From the NCBI GenBank assembly GCA_958450325.1, contig OY288256.1:10557057-10621056 (forward strand): DNA of 64,000 bases, read 5' to 3'. Numbering within the stretch: position 1 is the stretch's first letter; the number at the start of each line of letters is the position of its first letter. This DNA comes from Agrostemma githago (lineage: Eukaryota > Streptophyta > Magnoliopsida > Caryophyllales > Caryophyllaceae). Below the pieces are notes generated by a model, which saw only the letters and a list, made by a program, of their open reading frames with translations, was not told where the DNA came from and ran no database searches. The position numbers and the translations under genes are program-made. Shown piece by piece: positions 34,246-45,703 of this stretch.

Positions 34246-35789
34246 TTGGGGATTGGATTCCGGGACTTTAATAAGTGCAATTTAGCCCTGCTCGGAAAGC
34301 AAGCCTGGAGATTAGTTACGGAACCAGATGCTTTATGGCCTCGTCTGATGCGTAGTAAATATTACGCTGACAGTGATTTTTTTGAATGCCTCGGTTGGTT
34401 CAAATCCGAGCATTACTTGGCGTGGTATTATTGATGCAAGGTCAGTCTTGCGTAAAGGACTGAGACGACGGATTGGCGATGGGGAAGATACACTCGTCTG
34501 GAGAGACGCATGGGTAACCGGGAATCATGGGGGTCGAGTTCTATCTCCGTGTCCGGAAGGGATGCAGGGGTTGAGAGTGGTGGACCTTCTCACTACGGAT
34601 GGGGTTAGGGGCTGGGATGTTGCTAAGTTGGAGACTTTATTCCTACCCATTGAGGACAAGGCTATTACTAAAATCATGCCGTGTGAGTCGGAGATGCGCG
34701 ACATTTGGTTCTGGGGCCTGGGTAAGGATGGACTTTACTCCGTAAAATCAGCGTACCAGCTTCTTGACGGGAAGGAGTAGCAGATGGAAGATTGCTCGGA
34801 CAAGAGTCGAGAAAGATGGTTATTGAATAGATTGTGGAAGGTCCCGGTGTTGCCTCGAGTCAAACTCTTTTTATGGCAGCTTTGCAGGGACACGATCGCA
34901 ACTAAGGTAAATATTTCGAATCGAGTCGGGTCGGAGGATGCTATGTGTCCATTGTGTCATTCTAATTATGAGTCTTGTCTTCACCTAATTCGTGATTGTG
35001 GTCTTGCTAGTCAGGTTTGGGATAGTCTAGGGATTGGGGTGGGGGAAGAAGATGGGGCCATGAGGGTTCGGGATTGGGTGGATTCAAGGTGGCAGGAGCT
35101 AGGGATGGCCAATTACGGGTTATTTATGACGCGTGTTGGGCGGCTCTAGGAAGCGAGGAACAACCATGTGTTCAATAATGTTCCTGCAAGGGTGGAAATT
35201 GTGGTTCGGAGAGTTACGGATATTATGTCGGAATTAGCCGAAGGGAATGAGGATGGGGAGGGGGACACGTATGGGCCTCAAGCGGATGGTGGGCCGAGAA
35301 CGAGAACGGAAAGATAGGGACCACCGGGGGAGGGGCAAGTGAAAGTTAATGTCGATGCGGGGTCGAAGGAGGGGATGGGGGTGGGGCTGAGTGGTGTTGG
35401 CCGTGACAGATGGGGTAGGGTTCTATGGAGTTTTTCCATTTGACGGCAGGAGGTATGGCAACCCGAGATTGCTGAAGCGGTGGCTATATTGGAAGGCATG
35501 AAAGAAGCTAGACGCCAGGGCCATAGAGATATAGTGGTGGAAAGCGACTCGTTGACGGTGATTGAGGCCATTAATTCTCGCGAGGAGTGGTGTCTTCTTA
35601 GTGATTGAAGATATTTTAAAGCTTAGTCCTAGTTTTAACTCTATTTGTCGGTGTTTTACGAGACGTGCTTGTAATGGTGTGGCGCATGAACTTGCACATG
35701 CTACACTGGTCGGATCGTCTAATGTTATCTGGAACGATGGGCTTCCGCCTACTGCTAGCTGTATCGCTTTTTCTGAATTAATTAAGTAA
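34246..35789 (+). pseudogene. LINE C-terminal region: zf-RVT and RNase H-like
   Basis: The zf-RVT part lies at about 34810-35030 (LWKVPVLPRVKLFLW, then CPLCHSNYESCLHLI). RNase H-type residues follow (VNVDAGSKEGMG near 35345, AEAVAILEGM near 35475, VESDSLTVIEAI near 35540), then a coherent tail (ACNGVAHELAHA). Frames change several times and stops interrupt near 35150 and 35440. Confidence 0.85.
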
Positions 35790-35830
35790 TTCCCGGTTGG
35801 GAGATTAAAAAAAAAACATACATAGTAGTA

Positions 35831-36042
35831 CTCCCTCTATCTTTGTAGAAGAGTCACTCTTTCCGTTTTGGATTATCTCTCTAAAAGTCACTTTTTGCTT
35901 TATTCTTTTTTTGTCTGATTTTTGTGGTTAATATTGGTTCTGACCTCACTTATTTTCCATCTTTCATTTTCCACCACAGATTTATATCCACCATAATTCG
36001 CACTAAGAAGGTGGGGTGACTCTTTTAGTGAGACGGATGGAG
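35831..36042. mobile_element. Stowaway-like MITE
   Basis: The left end is CTCCCTCTATC and the right end is GACGGATGGAG, inverted and flanked by TA. Inner arms also pair (GAGTCAC / GTGACTC). The length is 212 bases with no coding capacity. The LINE target duplication overlaps its first two bases. Confidence 0.8.
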
Positions 36043-36044
36043 TA

Positions 36045-36508
36045 TTAATTATGCGATGAAGTGATTATGATTATTTCAAATCATTGTCATTTCGAAGATC
36101 TGACACTGCTTATCAATGTTTATCTTAAGGGGACGACCCCGAGAGAAATCAAGAAGTGAGACCAGTTAAGAAAATTTTGTTTATTTTTTTTAATATAAAA
36201 ATTATAATTTAAAGAAAATAATACTAATAGTATTAAATAAATAAAAATTTAATATCAAAAATACTATATTTTTACTTAAAAATCGGTAAAAAATTAGGCG
36301 TTCGAAACTATTTGTGTCCCTTATTTTGACCATAACCCGATACGGGACCCGTATTTGACCCGACTCACTCGACGATTCTGGTGTTCACATTAGTTACCTG
36401 AGTGACACAAATGACACTCATGAAAATACCATTTTGCGCCAGTGAGCAATATTAATATGTCTGTGAGACCATGACAACTCATCTCCGAACAATGAGTTTA
36501 TCTAATAA
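36045..36508. repeat. AT-rich dispersed repeat, copy 2
   Basis: This is related to 32174-32640. It lies directly left of the Helitron 3' end at 36509. No gene is visible. Confidence 0.5.
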
Positions 36509-36540
36509 CTAGTGTGTTACCCGTGAAAAATTTCACGGGT
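36509..36540 (-). terminator. Helitron 3' terminus: hairpin plus CTAG
   Basis: On the minus strand, ACCCGTGAAA and TTTCACGGGT form a perfect stem. Six bases follow, then CTAG (36509-36512), with T beyond the end. This fits the Helitron rule of a hairpin about 10 bases before CTRR. Confidence 0.65.
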
Positions 36541-37523
36541 TGTTCGCTTTTAGTTATATAAAGAGTTGAATGATATAACAACTGGAATTAAGTTATTCGT
36601 TAAGAGTGTTTAAGTAAAGTCAGGTGTTATTAAGTAATCGAAATAATGAACAACCTATAGCAGGAACTACGCAATCTCTTCAAGATGCCTTGATCATTCC
36701 ACTTTCTACTCCATGATGTAAAATGATCATTCCACCTACGCAATCGTTAGTAGGTTACACGACATCTACCTACATGTCCCAAGTAATCATCGCAAATGTA
36801 AATAATGATGTCGTTTGGCATTCTTACAATTTCTCGTTCGTCTGAAAAGTTCGTTTGTTCTTACATATATTTAAATAGAACGAATTTTAACACAGAAAAA
36901 TCTTATCTTGTTTTTTTTTCTGTGTGGATGTTAACACGATTATACAATTGGAGGCGCTAGTCATTTCGCACGCGCCGTTACTGAGAGGACAGTGTTATTA
37001 GTTCGGCGGGCTGGGTAGAAATACGTACACATTTACCGGTCATCTACTATTTTGGGCTGCATAAAAGGGTGATGGATCGAAATTTGGGATGGACCATAAT
37101 CCCTTGTATACTCCCCCAACTGTTGCTGTTCGAAGAATAGTGGAGAAGGGTTCACATGGCCCAAGTACAGTGGTCCAGTGGGCTTGCTTAATGACACTAA
37201 CCATAGAAATGACTAACCCAATCCAATGACGGCCCAGATACTATCTTTCCGTCAGCAACGGTAAGATCAGTTCTGAAGGTGTAAAATTGTCGTAATTAAA
37301 ATGAGTCGTATGTGCTAGTGCTATTATCGACAAACGAAAACCCATAGATAAATACACTATACCGGAGTCGAAGAGTCATTATCATCACAACATATAATCA
37401 AAGTAAATATGACAACTTCATTTACTTCATTTTAGAAAAAAGTTGAACTTGCATGCACATCTAACTTCTCCATAATAATAAGAAAAAACCATCCCCACAA
37501 ACTGTTTTTGCTAATGAATCAAA
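36541..37523. other. Helitron interior without recognised gene
   Basis: This is mixed-composition sequence between the 3' terminus and the first XS fragment. Open frames are short. I see nothing in it. Confidence 0.5.
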
Positions 37524-38008
37524 ATGTATAGACAGTTGATGTGGCCGCCTAAGTGCATCCTCGACAACATGCCATACGACGTGCAGGACGGGTGGTATAT
37601 TTGCCAGAATTTGCACATTCTGAAAATGAGACTAAACTACCTTGGTTATGATGTGATTAGGTTAGATCCGTGTATATCGCCGACGCTTGATTTCGAAAGG
37701 GCGGTTGTAGTTGAGTTCGGAGCGAGGCTGCCAAACTATTTCCAGGCCTACAAACTTCAAAGGGAGTTTGAAAATGAAGAGATGACCAAGGAAGCAATGA
37801 CCTACCAATGGGATCACCAAGCCGGCCCACATTGCTGGGTTGCTTCTTGGAGGATGAGAAGTATCTGTCAACGGAAACGGACTACCGTATGGTGTCAATA
37901 TGGTGCCGTTATGTTGGAACGTATTTGGGCGAGGCCGAGGAATTTGGGACCTACGGACATGTTATGGACGCTTTGAACAAAATTTACAGGAATTTCTACA
38001 TCGATTAG
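37524..38008 (+). pseudogene. XS-domain (SGS3/IDN2-like) gene fragment 1, frameshifted
   Basis: The first frame (37524 to about 37800) has the XS pattern: WPPKCILDNMPYDV at the start, LGYDVIRL in the middle, then FERAVVVEFGARLPNYFQAYKLQREFE. A second frame, from about 37808 to 38008, continues with plausible downstream sequence (ETDYRMVSIWCRYVGTYLGE) and a stop, so a frameshift lies near 37800-37815. XS domains bind RNA in plant silencing factors such as SGS3 and IDN2. I see no zf-XS or XH domain. The assignment is by pattern from memory. A short intron is the alternative to a frameshift. Confidence 0.55.
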
Positions 38009-38056
38009 ATGAACGAGAAGGGAAGTAAGTATTTTGATTAAGTTGCGCTGTACATA

Positions 38057-38261
38057 CTCCCTCCGAGTTTTAGTGTTCTTCCCTCTTTCCTTAATGGGCT
38101 GAGTTTAATCTTCTTCCCTATTTTCTTTTTAGGCTATTAATATGTGGTTCACATTTACTTTCTCATTTCTCTCTCTTTCTCCTCCTTTTTTAACCACACA
38201 TTTCCCCTTCTTTATTTTCCTCCCAAAAAGAAAGGGGAAGAACATAGGAACTCGGAGGGAG
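38057..38261. mobile_element. Stowaway MITE
   Basis: CTCCCTCCGAGTT on the left and AACTCGGAGGGAG on the right are perfect inverted ends, flanked by TA. The length is about 205 bases. It lies just after XS fragment 1. Confidence 0.9.
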
Positions 38262-38263
38262 TA

Positions 38264-39493
38264 GAAGTTACATGTAGGTCGAGTGGCAGAAAATGTGTAA
38301 TTAGTTATGTAAATGAAATTTAAGAATATGTTATTAACGCATTGAACGAAAACTACATGCTCTTCTCCGACAATTAACTACATGGTGACGGTTTGGAAGT
38401 TATTTTTGATACTACTGCTGCGTGCATTACTGGTTGGTGAGAAGTTTTTGGTTAATATGTAACTGCCTTGCATGTTAAGAATTTAGTAGTCGGTAATCTA
38501 CGATTTTTTTATGGTGTTGGTAAAAGTACTAATTCCGAATGTTTTGCGAAGTAGTGTGTTTGTTGGTCAGTAATTCAATTTGATCACGAATTTCCTGCTC
38601 AACGTCATCAAAACTTTGACACGGTTTCGATAGTATGAATAAAGTGCCACCAAACGTTACGGGTGAAATTACTAATTGAGCACTTACACAATGTATTTTG
38701 GAGAAATTAATAAATAGTTCAAAGTTGTACTAAATACGTAATACTAACGGAATCTGGAGGTCGTCCGTTAGTTGATGGACTAATTACAAATGTGGATATA
38801 TATCTGAACGTGTATGAATAAAATTGTTATCTAACAAATTAATTTAACGAACATCGTCTGAGTGGAACTCATCGTGTTACGAAATAATGTCGAATATTAG
38901 TTAATCACAACATAGGTCAAATAGTCAAGGAAAGTAATTAGTTCGTAAGTACTCAACACAAAGGAATTTGAAAGGTTCTCATCAACGTAATGTTAATAAT
39001 TAGTTGGGCAACGACTAAATGGCGTACCTTACTACTACACGGTGACACTGACGTCCGACAAATATAACAGATAATATCGGAAACATTTAGTATACGCATT
39101 GAATTTTTTTTTGACGTACAACATAACGTACCACGGGTAAAAACGGAATACGGTATCCAAATAAACGTGACTGCCTACGTTTGCACTGATGAACAAAAAG
39201 ATACTCGTTTAACTCAATTGGTATGAAGGAAAGTTGATAGAGCAAAAGTGCAATGATGACAAATTAACTCAATTGACAAGCAAATGGGCTACTTCTTCCG
39301 TTTTCCAAGGGTAATTACCCAATTACCCCTATGCAGTAATTATGACATCACAATCACCCACAACCACTTAACCGTATCTCTCATAAGATATTTAGCATGC
39401 AAAACGACGAAATTTATGATCATTCCCAAATCGAATTCAATCTTCAACCTGGAAAAAACATCACAATAGAAGAAAAGCCAAAATCTCGAAACA
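38264..39493. other. Spacer between the two XS fragments
   Basis: No recognised gene. Positions 39435-39493 form a short A-rich leader directly upstream of the ATG of XS fragment 2. Confidence 0.5.
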
Positions 39494-39801
39494 ATGGCTG
39501 AAAAATTAATCTACCCACCGACCGTCATCATGCACAATCTGCCATACGAAGTCACGGCCGACGGAGAGGTAACCGGAAAGAGTTTCGCGTGCGTTAAGGA
39601 TGAACTATTGAAGCTGGGATACCCTGTCAGGAAAGTCCACCATGTATGGAAGGGGAAACCTGGAGTTTTCAAGCGGGCTATCGCAATCGAGTTCTTCAGT
39701 GGCGAGCATAGGTACAGGAGTGCATTCAAACTACAGAAGTGCTTCGAGAGGGTTGGGAGGGGGAGATCGGACTTCAGGAATACAGCAGACGGAATGAGTG
39801 G
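39494..39801 (+). pseudogene. XS-domain (SGS3/IDN2-like) gene fragment 2, cut by E3
   Basis: The frame opens with ATG and reads IYPPTVIMHNLPYEV, then a Gly-containing turn (DGEVTG), LGYPVRKVHHVW, GVFKRAIAIEFFSG and YRSAFKLQKCFERVGRGRSDF. This order matches XS domains and parallels fragment 1, with limited identity. The 3' LTR of E3 begins at 39802; codons after that belong to the LTR. The rest of the gene is not found beyond E3 at 52888, so it was probably deleted. Both copies are antisense to the Helitron genes, which suggests gene capture. Confidence 0.6.
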
Positions 39802-41486
39802 TGATGCGCGTCGAATTGTCGCCTATTCAACGCGGTCAAACGATATTTATAAGACTCGAGATTACACAATAACAAACAAGTAATCGTGGTAAGTCGAGGT
39901 CGGTCCACTGGGAACAGAGTGTGTTGTAAAGTTTAAAGTGTCGTGTTCGATGTCTAGAGGGGAGGGGGGTTTCTAGGGTCGAGTCTAAACTAAAGGAATA
40001 TCTAGAGGAGCAACTAGGGGAAATGCTAGTGGTGGTCAATCTAGGGAAAAGGTGTTGGGGAGAAGTCGGGATTCGGTACTTGGAGTCTAAGAAGGTCGGA
40101 ATCGAGTTTTTGTCGCAATATTGATAAACTCACCTAAAATCCCGCTTTCGCGGCGAATGAGGGTAAGTCCTTAGTCATGGTAATTTCTACCCCGAGTTTC
40201 CCCATATTGATAGAAATTAGTCAAGGTCGGTCTAGTTGGCCGGACTAAAACAACAATGACATAACACCATAAATAAGATAAACCAACATACAAGCAACCC
40301 ACCAACATCCCTATATTCAAATAATCCAAGCCCTCATCCCTAAACTCCCCAACAAGAAATCTACTCACAAATCATTATGGAACACAACAAAATATCTACT
40401 AAGGAGAAGATCACTACAACATGCATATTAATTAGATCTAATGAAACTAACAACACCAATTTGATTTAGACAAGATAATGATGAGTAAACAACATAAAAA
40501 CTAAACTAGAGATTAGAGAGTGGAAGAGAATTATACCAACTATGTAGATCTATAAGAAATAAAAAGATTGCATGAATAAAGATTGAATCTTTGATGAATA
40601 AAGCGAAGAACTTGTCACTAATCCTTCAATAAACCCAACAAATCTTCAAATAAAACTTGAATAATCTTCTTACAAACTTCAAATCTAGATAATTGTTGAT
40701 GGAAAATATGTAGATCTACTATTAATTACTATGTAAACTACTAGAATTATGGAGGATTTTTCTAGAATACTACTACTAAGGAGATGGTGTAATAAGATGG
40801 TGGAATGGTGTAATGTCTTCCCTCCTTAGTACAATGGAGAGGTGACTTGGGCAATAAACTAGGGTAACATATATATAGGAATCTCTTAATGGGTATTTAA
40901 CCTAAAGCCCAAATCCACTTTATGCTCCATTAGTGAGACAATCTCCCTTAGCATCTTCATGGGGTGAAACTTCGCCCTGCGGACTTGACGATAATTCTCA
41001 CCGGGTGAAATTTTCGCCCGGTGAGATTTTCTTCCTTTTTTGGCGTTTTTGGCACTTCTTTCCATCGGGCGAAATTTCACCCGGTGGGCGAAATTTCGCC
41101 CGGTGAGTTTTGCCCGGTGGGTAAGCTCGGAAAATCTTCGGGGGAGGCGTTTTACCGTCGGGTGAAATTTCGCCTGGTCATTTTTTCTGGCCTCGAATCT
41201 TGTCTCATTCTTCGTTGTATGATCGGATGGCTTTAAACTTTAAGTTGTGTGCTTTGCTCTTTGGACGATATTCCCTTCTCTTGTGCTCGTGGAAACTCAA
41301 TCGTGATTTTTGTAGCAAAACCTATCAAAATTGATAGAAAAACTACCAAAAACACGTAAAACGCACAAGAGGGACGCTAATGTGAGAAGTACGCAAAATA
41401 TGGCGATAATCGCACTCAAGACTCGTAAAACGAGGGAAAAACGGGTCTAAATGGGAGGAAAAATGGTCTAAATTTAGCACACAACA
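39802..41486 (-). repeat. 3' LTR of E3
   Basis: It matches 51748-52702 over positions 39802-40757. The minus-strand start TGTTGTGTGC at 41486 follows a decayed polypurine tract, so the LTR is about 1.69 kb. It carries the TATA box and palindromes that the other LTR has partly lost. Confidence 0.85.
40869..41180 (-). promoter_or_regulatory. E3 LTR palindrome cluster and TATA box
   Basis: Dyads of the type CCGGGTGAAA/TTTCACCCGG, some with C/T changes (GGGCGAAATTTCGCCC), lie at about 40999-41023, 41063-41104 and 41156-41180. A weak copy lies near 40962. On the minus strand they precede CCTATATATATG (40869-40878) by about 90 bases or more. The layout matches the E2 and Tat LTRs with a different palindrome sequence. 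Confidence 0.65.
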
Positions 41487-41523
41487 ACTGATCCACACTG
41501 AACCGTTGCTCGTCCTCGAGCAA
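41487..41523 (-). other. Terminal hairpin and decayed polypurine tract of E3
   Basis: On the minus strand TTGCTCG-AGGA-CGAGCAA (41523-41506) forms a 7-base stem. GTTCAGTGTGGATCAG follows, a damaged version of the AGTGTGGGGGAG tract, right before the LTR. Confidence 0.6.
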
Positions 41524-43752
41524 AGACCCAAAAAGAAATTACAAACTACTACTACTAGCTAGACTATGCTAAGCCGATACGGGGCAATTAACGGGCCCGC
41601 TCCGTCCCTTCAACTCACATCGAAATACTTATGAGGTAAAGTACTCCCATGCAAGGCAAGTTGGGGCTTGCTCAAAATGGTGGATGTGACTAAACACACA
41701 GAAACACATAACACGAAAGATTAGACGCATCCAAAGCAAAAATAAAACACTGAATCCCTCATCGAGACAACGGGGAAAGACACCGATTACTTACCTAAAA
41801 CAACAATAGACTTCCAAGATAAATGACCCACGTAAACAAGGACCAAAATCTAATACTATGACAATCAAGCAATATAGATGTTGATAACTTAGCCTAGGTC
41901 CGCCTAATCTTCTAAAGGGGTACTACGGGGCGTATAACGGAGTGGAAAAAGTGAACCATGGATTCGTTCGACACTGTAGGTAAGCGCAGTCCCGCTCTCT
42001 TTGGCTAAGCCAAGAGGGTCGTTCCAAAACTCGAATTTCTTAAATTAGCCCAAATAAGAAAGTGGAGTGTTTACAGTTATTGGGGTGGATCGACTCATCA
42101 CCGCTATCTTTCGACCTCGGGACTCGGTCCTCTAGTTGGCACTTCACGATGATGAATCGATCAAAGGGCTTTTTTTTTGTTTTTGTTTTTGTTTTTGAAG
42201 GAGACGTTTTTGATAATTTGATTTTCATTTGAAGCTCTTTTTCTTCTCCTTTGTTTTTTCTTTCTTCTTTTTCATATTTTTGTGCCTTTTTTCTCTTGCT
42301 TTGGTTTTCCCTTTTTGGCTTTTTGATGTGGTTTGTAACCAAGCTTGGAGATTATTTTTGTGTAAACTTATTGTGATGATGTATAGATGGCGGAAAGATA
42401 GGTAATCGAGAACGCGCGCCATTCCGGATAACCCACAACAGATGGAATAAATTTGGACTAAAGGTGCAATGGTTATTCGAGCAAGGTCACCTAGAAAACG
42501 GGATGCGGGAACCAAGGCCTAACTCCTCCATGGGTGGTCAAATGCAAACCCCGAAGTAAACCTCTAGTAGAAAAGGTGGACTCAAAGCTAAATGATCAAC
42601 AAATTCATTGCCTAAGAGTCATTCTACTAGACTAAGGTCCAAAATCTACAATGGGTTATCTACAATGGAATGTAAACTCTTGTAAGAGATTTGTAATCGG
42701 GTTTTCGAAAAGTTATAATCCTAGACACACTATACAAAAGCAAAAGAACACATGAAAATGAAAGCAAATAAAAGAAAACACGAGTAAAGTCATGCACTCC
42801 ATACTCCATCAACATTAAAGCACACAAAATCAACCACAACACCCAAATGCTCAACTTCGAGAGCCTCCAAATAGCAACGACCTAACTCCTCTACAAAATT
42901 AAAGGAGAAAGAAGGAAGGAAGTTACCTAGGGGGTGCTTTCATAATCTCTTCAATCGTGCTATTTAGTGGTGGTTACCTGTAAGAGTAGAGAACAAGACA
43001 TACACGGGACACGAAACATAACGAGAAACGAGAAAAGAAAATGTTTTTGATTTTTCGAATTTTTCAAATTTTCATGGATTTTTGAAAAGATTTTTGAAAA
43101 ATAAAAGATAGTAGATTCCTCCCCACACTAAAACTGTACATTGTCCTCAATGGACAAGTAGGGAAGAACAAAAAAACGGAAGATAAGAAAAATAAGAATT
43201 TTTTTTTTGGATTTTATGATTTTTGAAATGTTTTGGGTTTTACAATTTTTTTGAATGTTTTTGGATTTTTCAAAATTTTTGAGAAAAGAAAAAGGAAAAT
43301 AAAATAAGGAAAGCGGTAAAATAGTGGCGGGCCTAGGTGCAATCACATCACCTAGACCCTAACCAAGTAGCTAAGAAAATGAAAATGAAAGAAAATAAAA
43401 CGAAAAGGGTGAAAAATTGGGCATAGGTGTAGTCACGTCACCTAACCCGGATTAAGAAAAATTGAGAAAATTTGATTAAAAATTTGGATTTTCAAAGGGT
43501 CAATGGCGTAATCTCATAGCCAAGGGACCGGGAGCATTTCCAAGGCCGCGACGGCCACAAAAAATCATTCAATGGGACGGTGGGACAACTTGCAATTTTG
43601 TTCGAGATAAAACAATCACAAAGATTATAATGATAGGACAAGGAACAACATTAATTCACATACAATTGTAAATGATTAAGACTCACCGACTCCACACATA
43701 TATACCCACAACACATACGAACCACATAATCTACCGACTCTTGTAGGGGGGT
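41524..43752 (-). other. E3 long 3' non-coding region
   Basis: No gene is supported. Minus-strand purine-rich sequence at about 42165-42320 parallels E1 and E2. A hairpin with polypurine-like tract lies at 43119-43152. Open frames here are low-complexity. Confidence 0.7.
43119..43152 (-). other. Internal hairpin and polypurine-like tract of E3
   Basis: On the minus strand CATTG-AGGA-CAATG is followed by TTTTAGTGTGGGGAG. It sits downstream of env, as in E1 and E2. Confidence 0.55.
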
Positions 43753-44814
43753 CTAGTTCGAATAGTCATTTGACGCAAAGGAGGCCGTGGGAGTTCCCTC
43801 ACCGGCATACTCCCAAACTCCTACATCCCCCGAGTTGTTCAGTCGGAATTCACAGGGACCTGGAGGTAGGTCCCAATTACGAGGGTTATAAATATTGGTT
43901 CGGTACTTGCTGGGGACAATTAAGGCACGGTCATGGCTAAGAGAGACGAGGTGGTGGTCAGGCACATGAAAGATCCAAGTAGGGAAGTAAGCCTCGTCAA
44001 GCCAGACACGGGGGTCATGTGGTTTAATATGGTCGGTCGCATAACCCAAATTTCTTGCTATTACAGTCACAAGACCACCACAGTCTACGGTAAGGCGTTG
44101 GTCAATAATAATTTGATGAAAGTGTAACGCCACGACAATAGGTAGGTCAAGGGGGTAAGGGTTATCGAGTAAAGAGTCACATATCAATTGTAGGACACAC
44201 ACATTAAGGTTAATGATGTTATCGATAGATGGCAAAAGACAGTGAGAAAGGATTTCAGCAAAATAACGAATGGTTGGGTTACGGATTTCAACGGTAAAAT
44301 TATAATTGGGTTTGAAATCACGTTGACCCGGCGCTATGCGCCTCCACAAGTCTCTCCTAGTCGCACTACTTTGCGAATCACATAGGGGTCTACTTAGTCC
44401 GGTACCCGGCAAACCTAGAGCTAAGCTAAAGGCAGAAATATTTAAACAGTGATTTCTACCAAACAAATTAAATTTGAACTCCTTAGGTGTGGTCGGGTTA
44501 TCGATTGTAAAGGTACCTAAAAACTCACAAGTCAAGTCTTTATTTGTGCAAGGCACAAAATCAAGGAGTTTACTAATATCAATTCTAGACGATAACTCTC
44601 TAATATCGTTCTTAATTCCTAGAGTTTTCATTGTGAATGGACAAGGCCATCTCATACTCTGAAAAGCTTTTTCAGAGAAGGTACGAGCAAGAGGTGAATT
44701 AGGGTAAGGTAAAAGTTTAGGCCTAGCGGACTTACTAGAAGATGAACATTTAGAAGGATTAGAAGTCGAGGCCATACCTTGTTTACGCGCGGCTCGTTGG
44801 GCTCTTGTCTCCAT
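43753..44814 (-). CDS. E3 Athila ORF-1 / env-like protein
   Basis: This homologue of the E1 ORF at 7840 belongs to the ATHILA ORF-1 family. I chose the ATG at 44814 (METRAQRAARKQG), because E2 preserves ATGGAGACAAG at the matching place. The open frame extends 24 codons further upstream. A basic, Ser-rich N-terminus is followed by the family-like body (FNLFGRNHCLNISAFSLALGLP near residue 115, and LWRRIAPGQRDF near 165). The frame is open for 353 residues but shorter than the E1 protein, with no Gly-rich tail. No membrane anchor is clear. Function is unknown. Confidence 0.75.
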   Translation of the reverse strand: METRAQRAARKQGMASTSNPSKCSSSSKSARPKLLPYPNSPLARTFSEKAFQSMRWPCPFTMKTLGIKNDIRELSSRIDISKLLDFVPCTNKDLTCEFLGTFTIDNPTTPKEFKFNLFGRNHCLNISAFSLALGLPGTGLSRPLCDSQSSATRRDLWRRIAPGQRDFKPNYNFTVEIRNPTIRYFAEILSHCLLPSIDNIINLNVCVLQLICDSLLDNPYPLDLPIVVALHFHQIIIDQRLTVDCGGLVTVIARNLGYATDHIKPHDPRVWLDEAYFPTWIFHVPDHHLVSLSHDRALIVPSKYRTNIYNPRNWDLPPGPCEFRLNNSGDVGVWEYAGEGTPTASFASNDYSN

Positions 44815-45162
44815 GATAATAATTTGCAAGAAAAATCCCAAAACTTTTGCTTCTTCTTTCTTCAAAAACCCAAAATAAATATTCACCCAAGTATGGAAAG
44901 GAGTTATGAATGGAGGTTGAATGTGGTGTATGGAAGGTGGTGTAATGATTTTGTGATGGTTGAAAGGGTGAAATGATGAGTGAGGTGAAAAAGGTGGAAT
45001 AAATAAGGGTGTTTGAGGAGAGAAAGTGAAAGTTTTAAAGTTAGTGGTAAAAATTTGGTGTAAAAATTATTGGAGGGAAAGTTATGTCGAGGTAAATTGT
45101 TGGAAGGAGATGAAAATGTAATGAGTGAGTAAAAGTGTAGGTGATCCGGACAGCTCACGCCG

Positions 45163-45397
45163 CCGGGTGAAATTTCACCCGGTCGGCACCATCGGGTGAA
45201 ATTTCACCCGACGACTTTTCGTCGTAAAAATCGCTTTGCCAACTTTTTCTCCACCGGGTGAAATTTCACCCGGTGAAAATCTCACAAGGCGAAATTTCGC
45301 CCGGTGGTAAATTCTTCGGTTCCGGCAATTCTGGCAACTTTTCCGTAGGGCGAAATTTCGCCCGGTCGAGTCTCGCCGGGCGAAATTTCACCCGGCG
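45163..45397. repeat. Six AAATTT-centred palindromes in the E3 pol-env leader
   Basis: Copies lie at 45163-45182, 45192-45211, 45253-45274, 45286-45306, 45346-45367 and 45375-45397. The arms are CCGGGTGAAA or GGGCGAAA types. The first three are perfect dyads. The flanking leader (44815-45703) has no other gene. Confidence 0.92.
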
Positions 45398-45703
45398 GTC
45401 TTCTTTGCTGCGTTTTTCCGCCTTGCCATTTCATGGCTCTTCAATAATCACCTAGAGATTCAAATATTGACTCGACTCATATTACATAATCAAATTTTTC
45501 CCACAAACATGCTTGTGGTCTTCGATTAAGCTCCATAACTTCTCCAAAAGCTTGATCTTCATCCAAATTAAGCTCCATGGTGAAATCCAATTTCAACCAA
45601 TCTTCTCAAGCTAACAAAACTAATAAACTCAAAGAAATATGATACATATATACAAGGTGGTTGTTGAGGATACCACCAAACCTACATCAATTGCGAGAGG
45701 GGC

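Larger units (their letters stand above)
32939..35816 (+). mobile_element. 5'-truncated L1-type LINE
   Basis: This is a non-LTR retrotransposon with reverse transcriptase, a zf-RVT-like segment, an RNase H-like domain and a poly(A) tail (35807-35816), bounded by an 18-bp target duplication. ORF1 and the endonuclease are missing, as expected from incomplete reverse transcription. Several frameshifts and stops show it is dead. Confidence 0.93.

Noticed and set aside
44904..45158. 84-residue minus-strand open frame upstream of E3 env
   Set aside because: It is a low-complexity Leu/Ser/His leader sequence with no counterpart in E1 and no domain.
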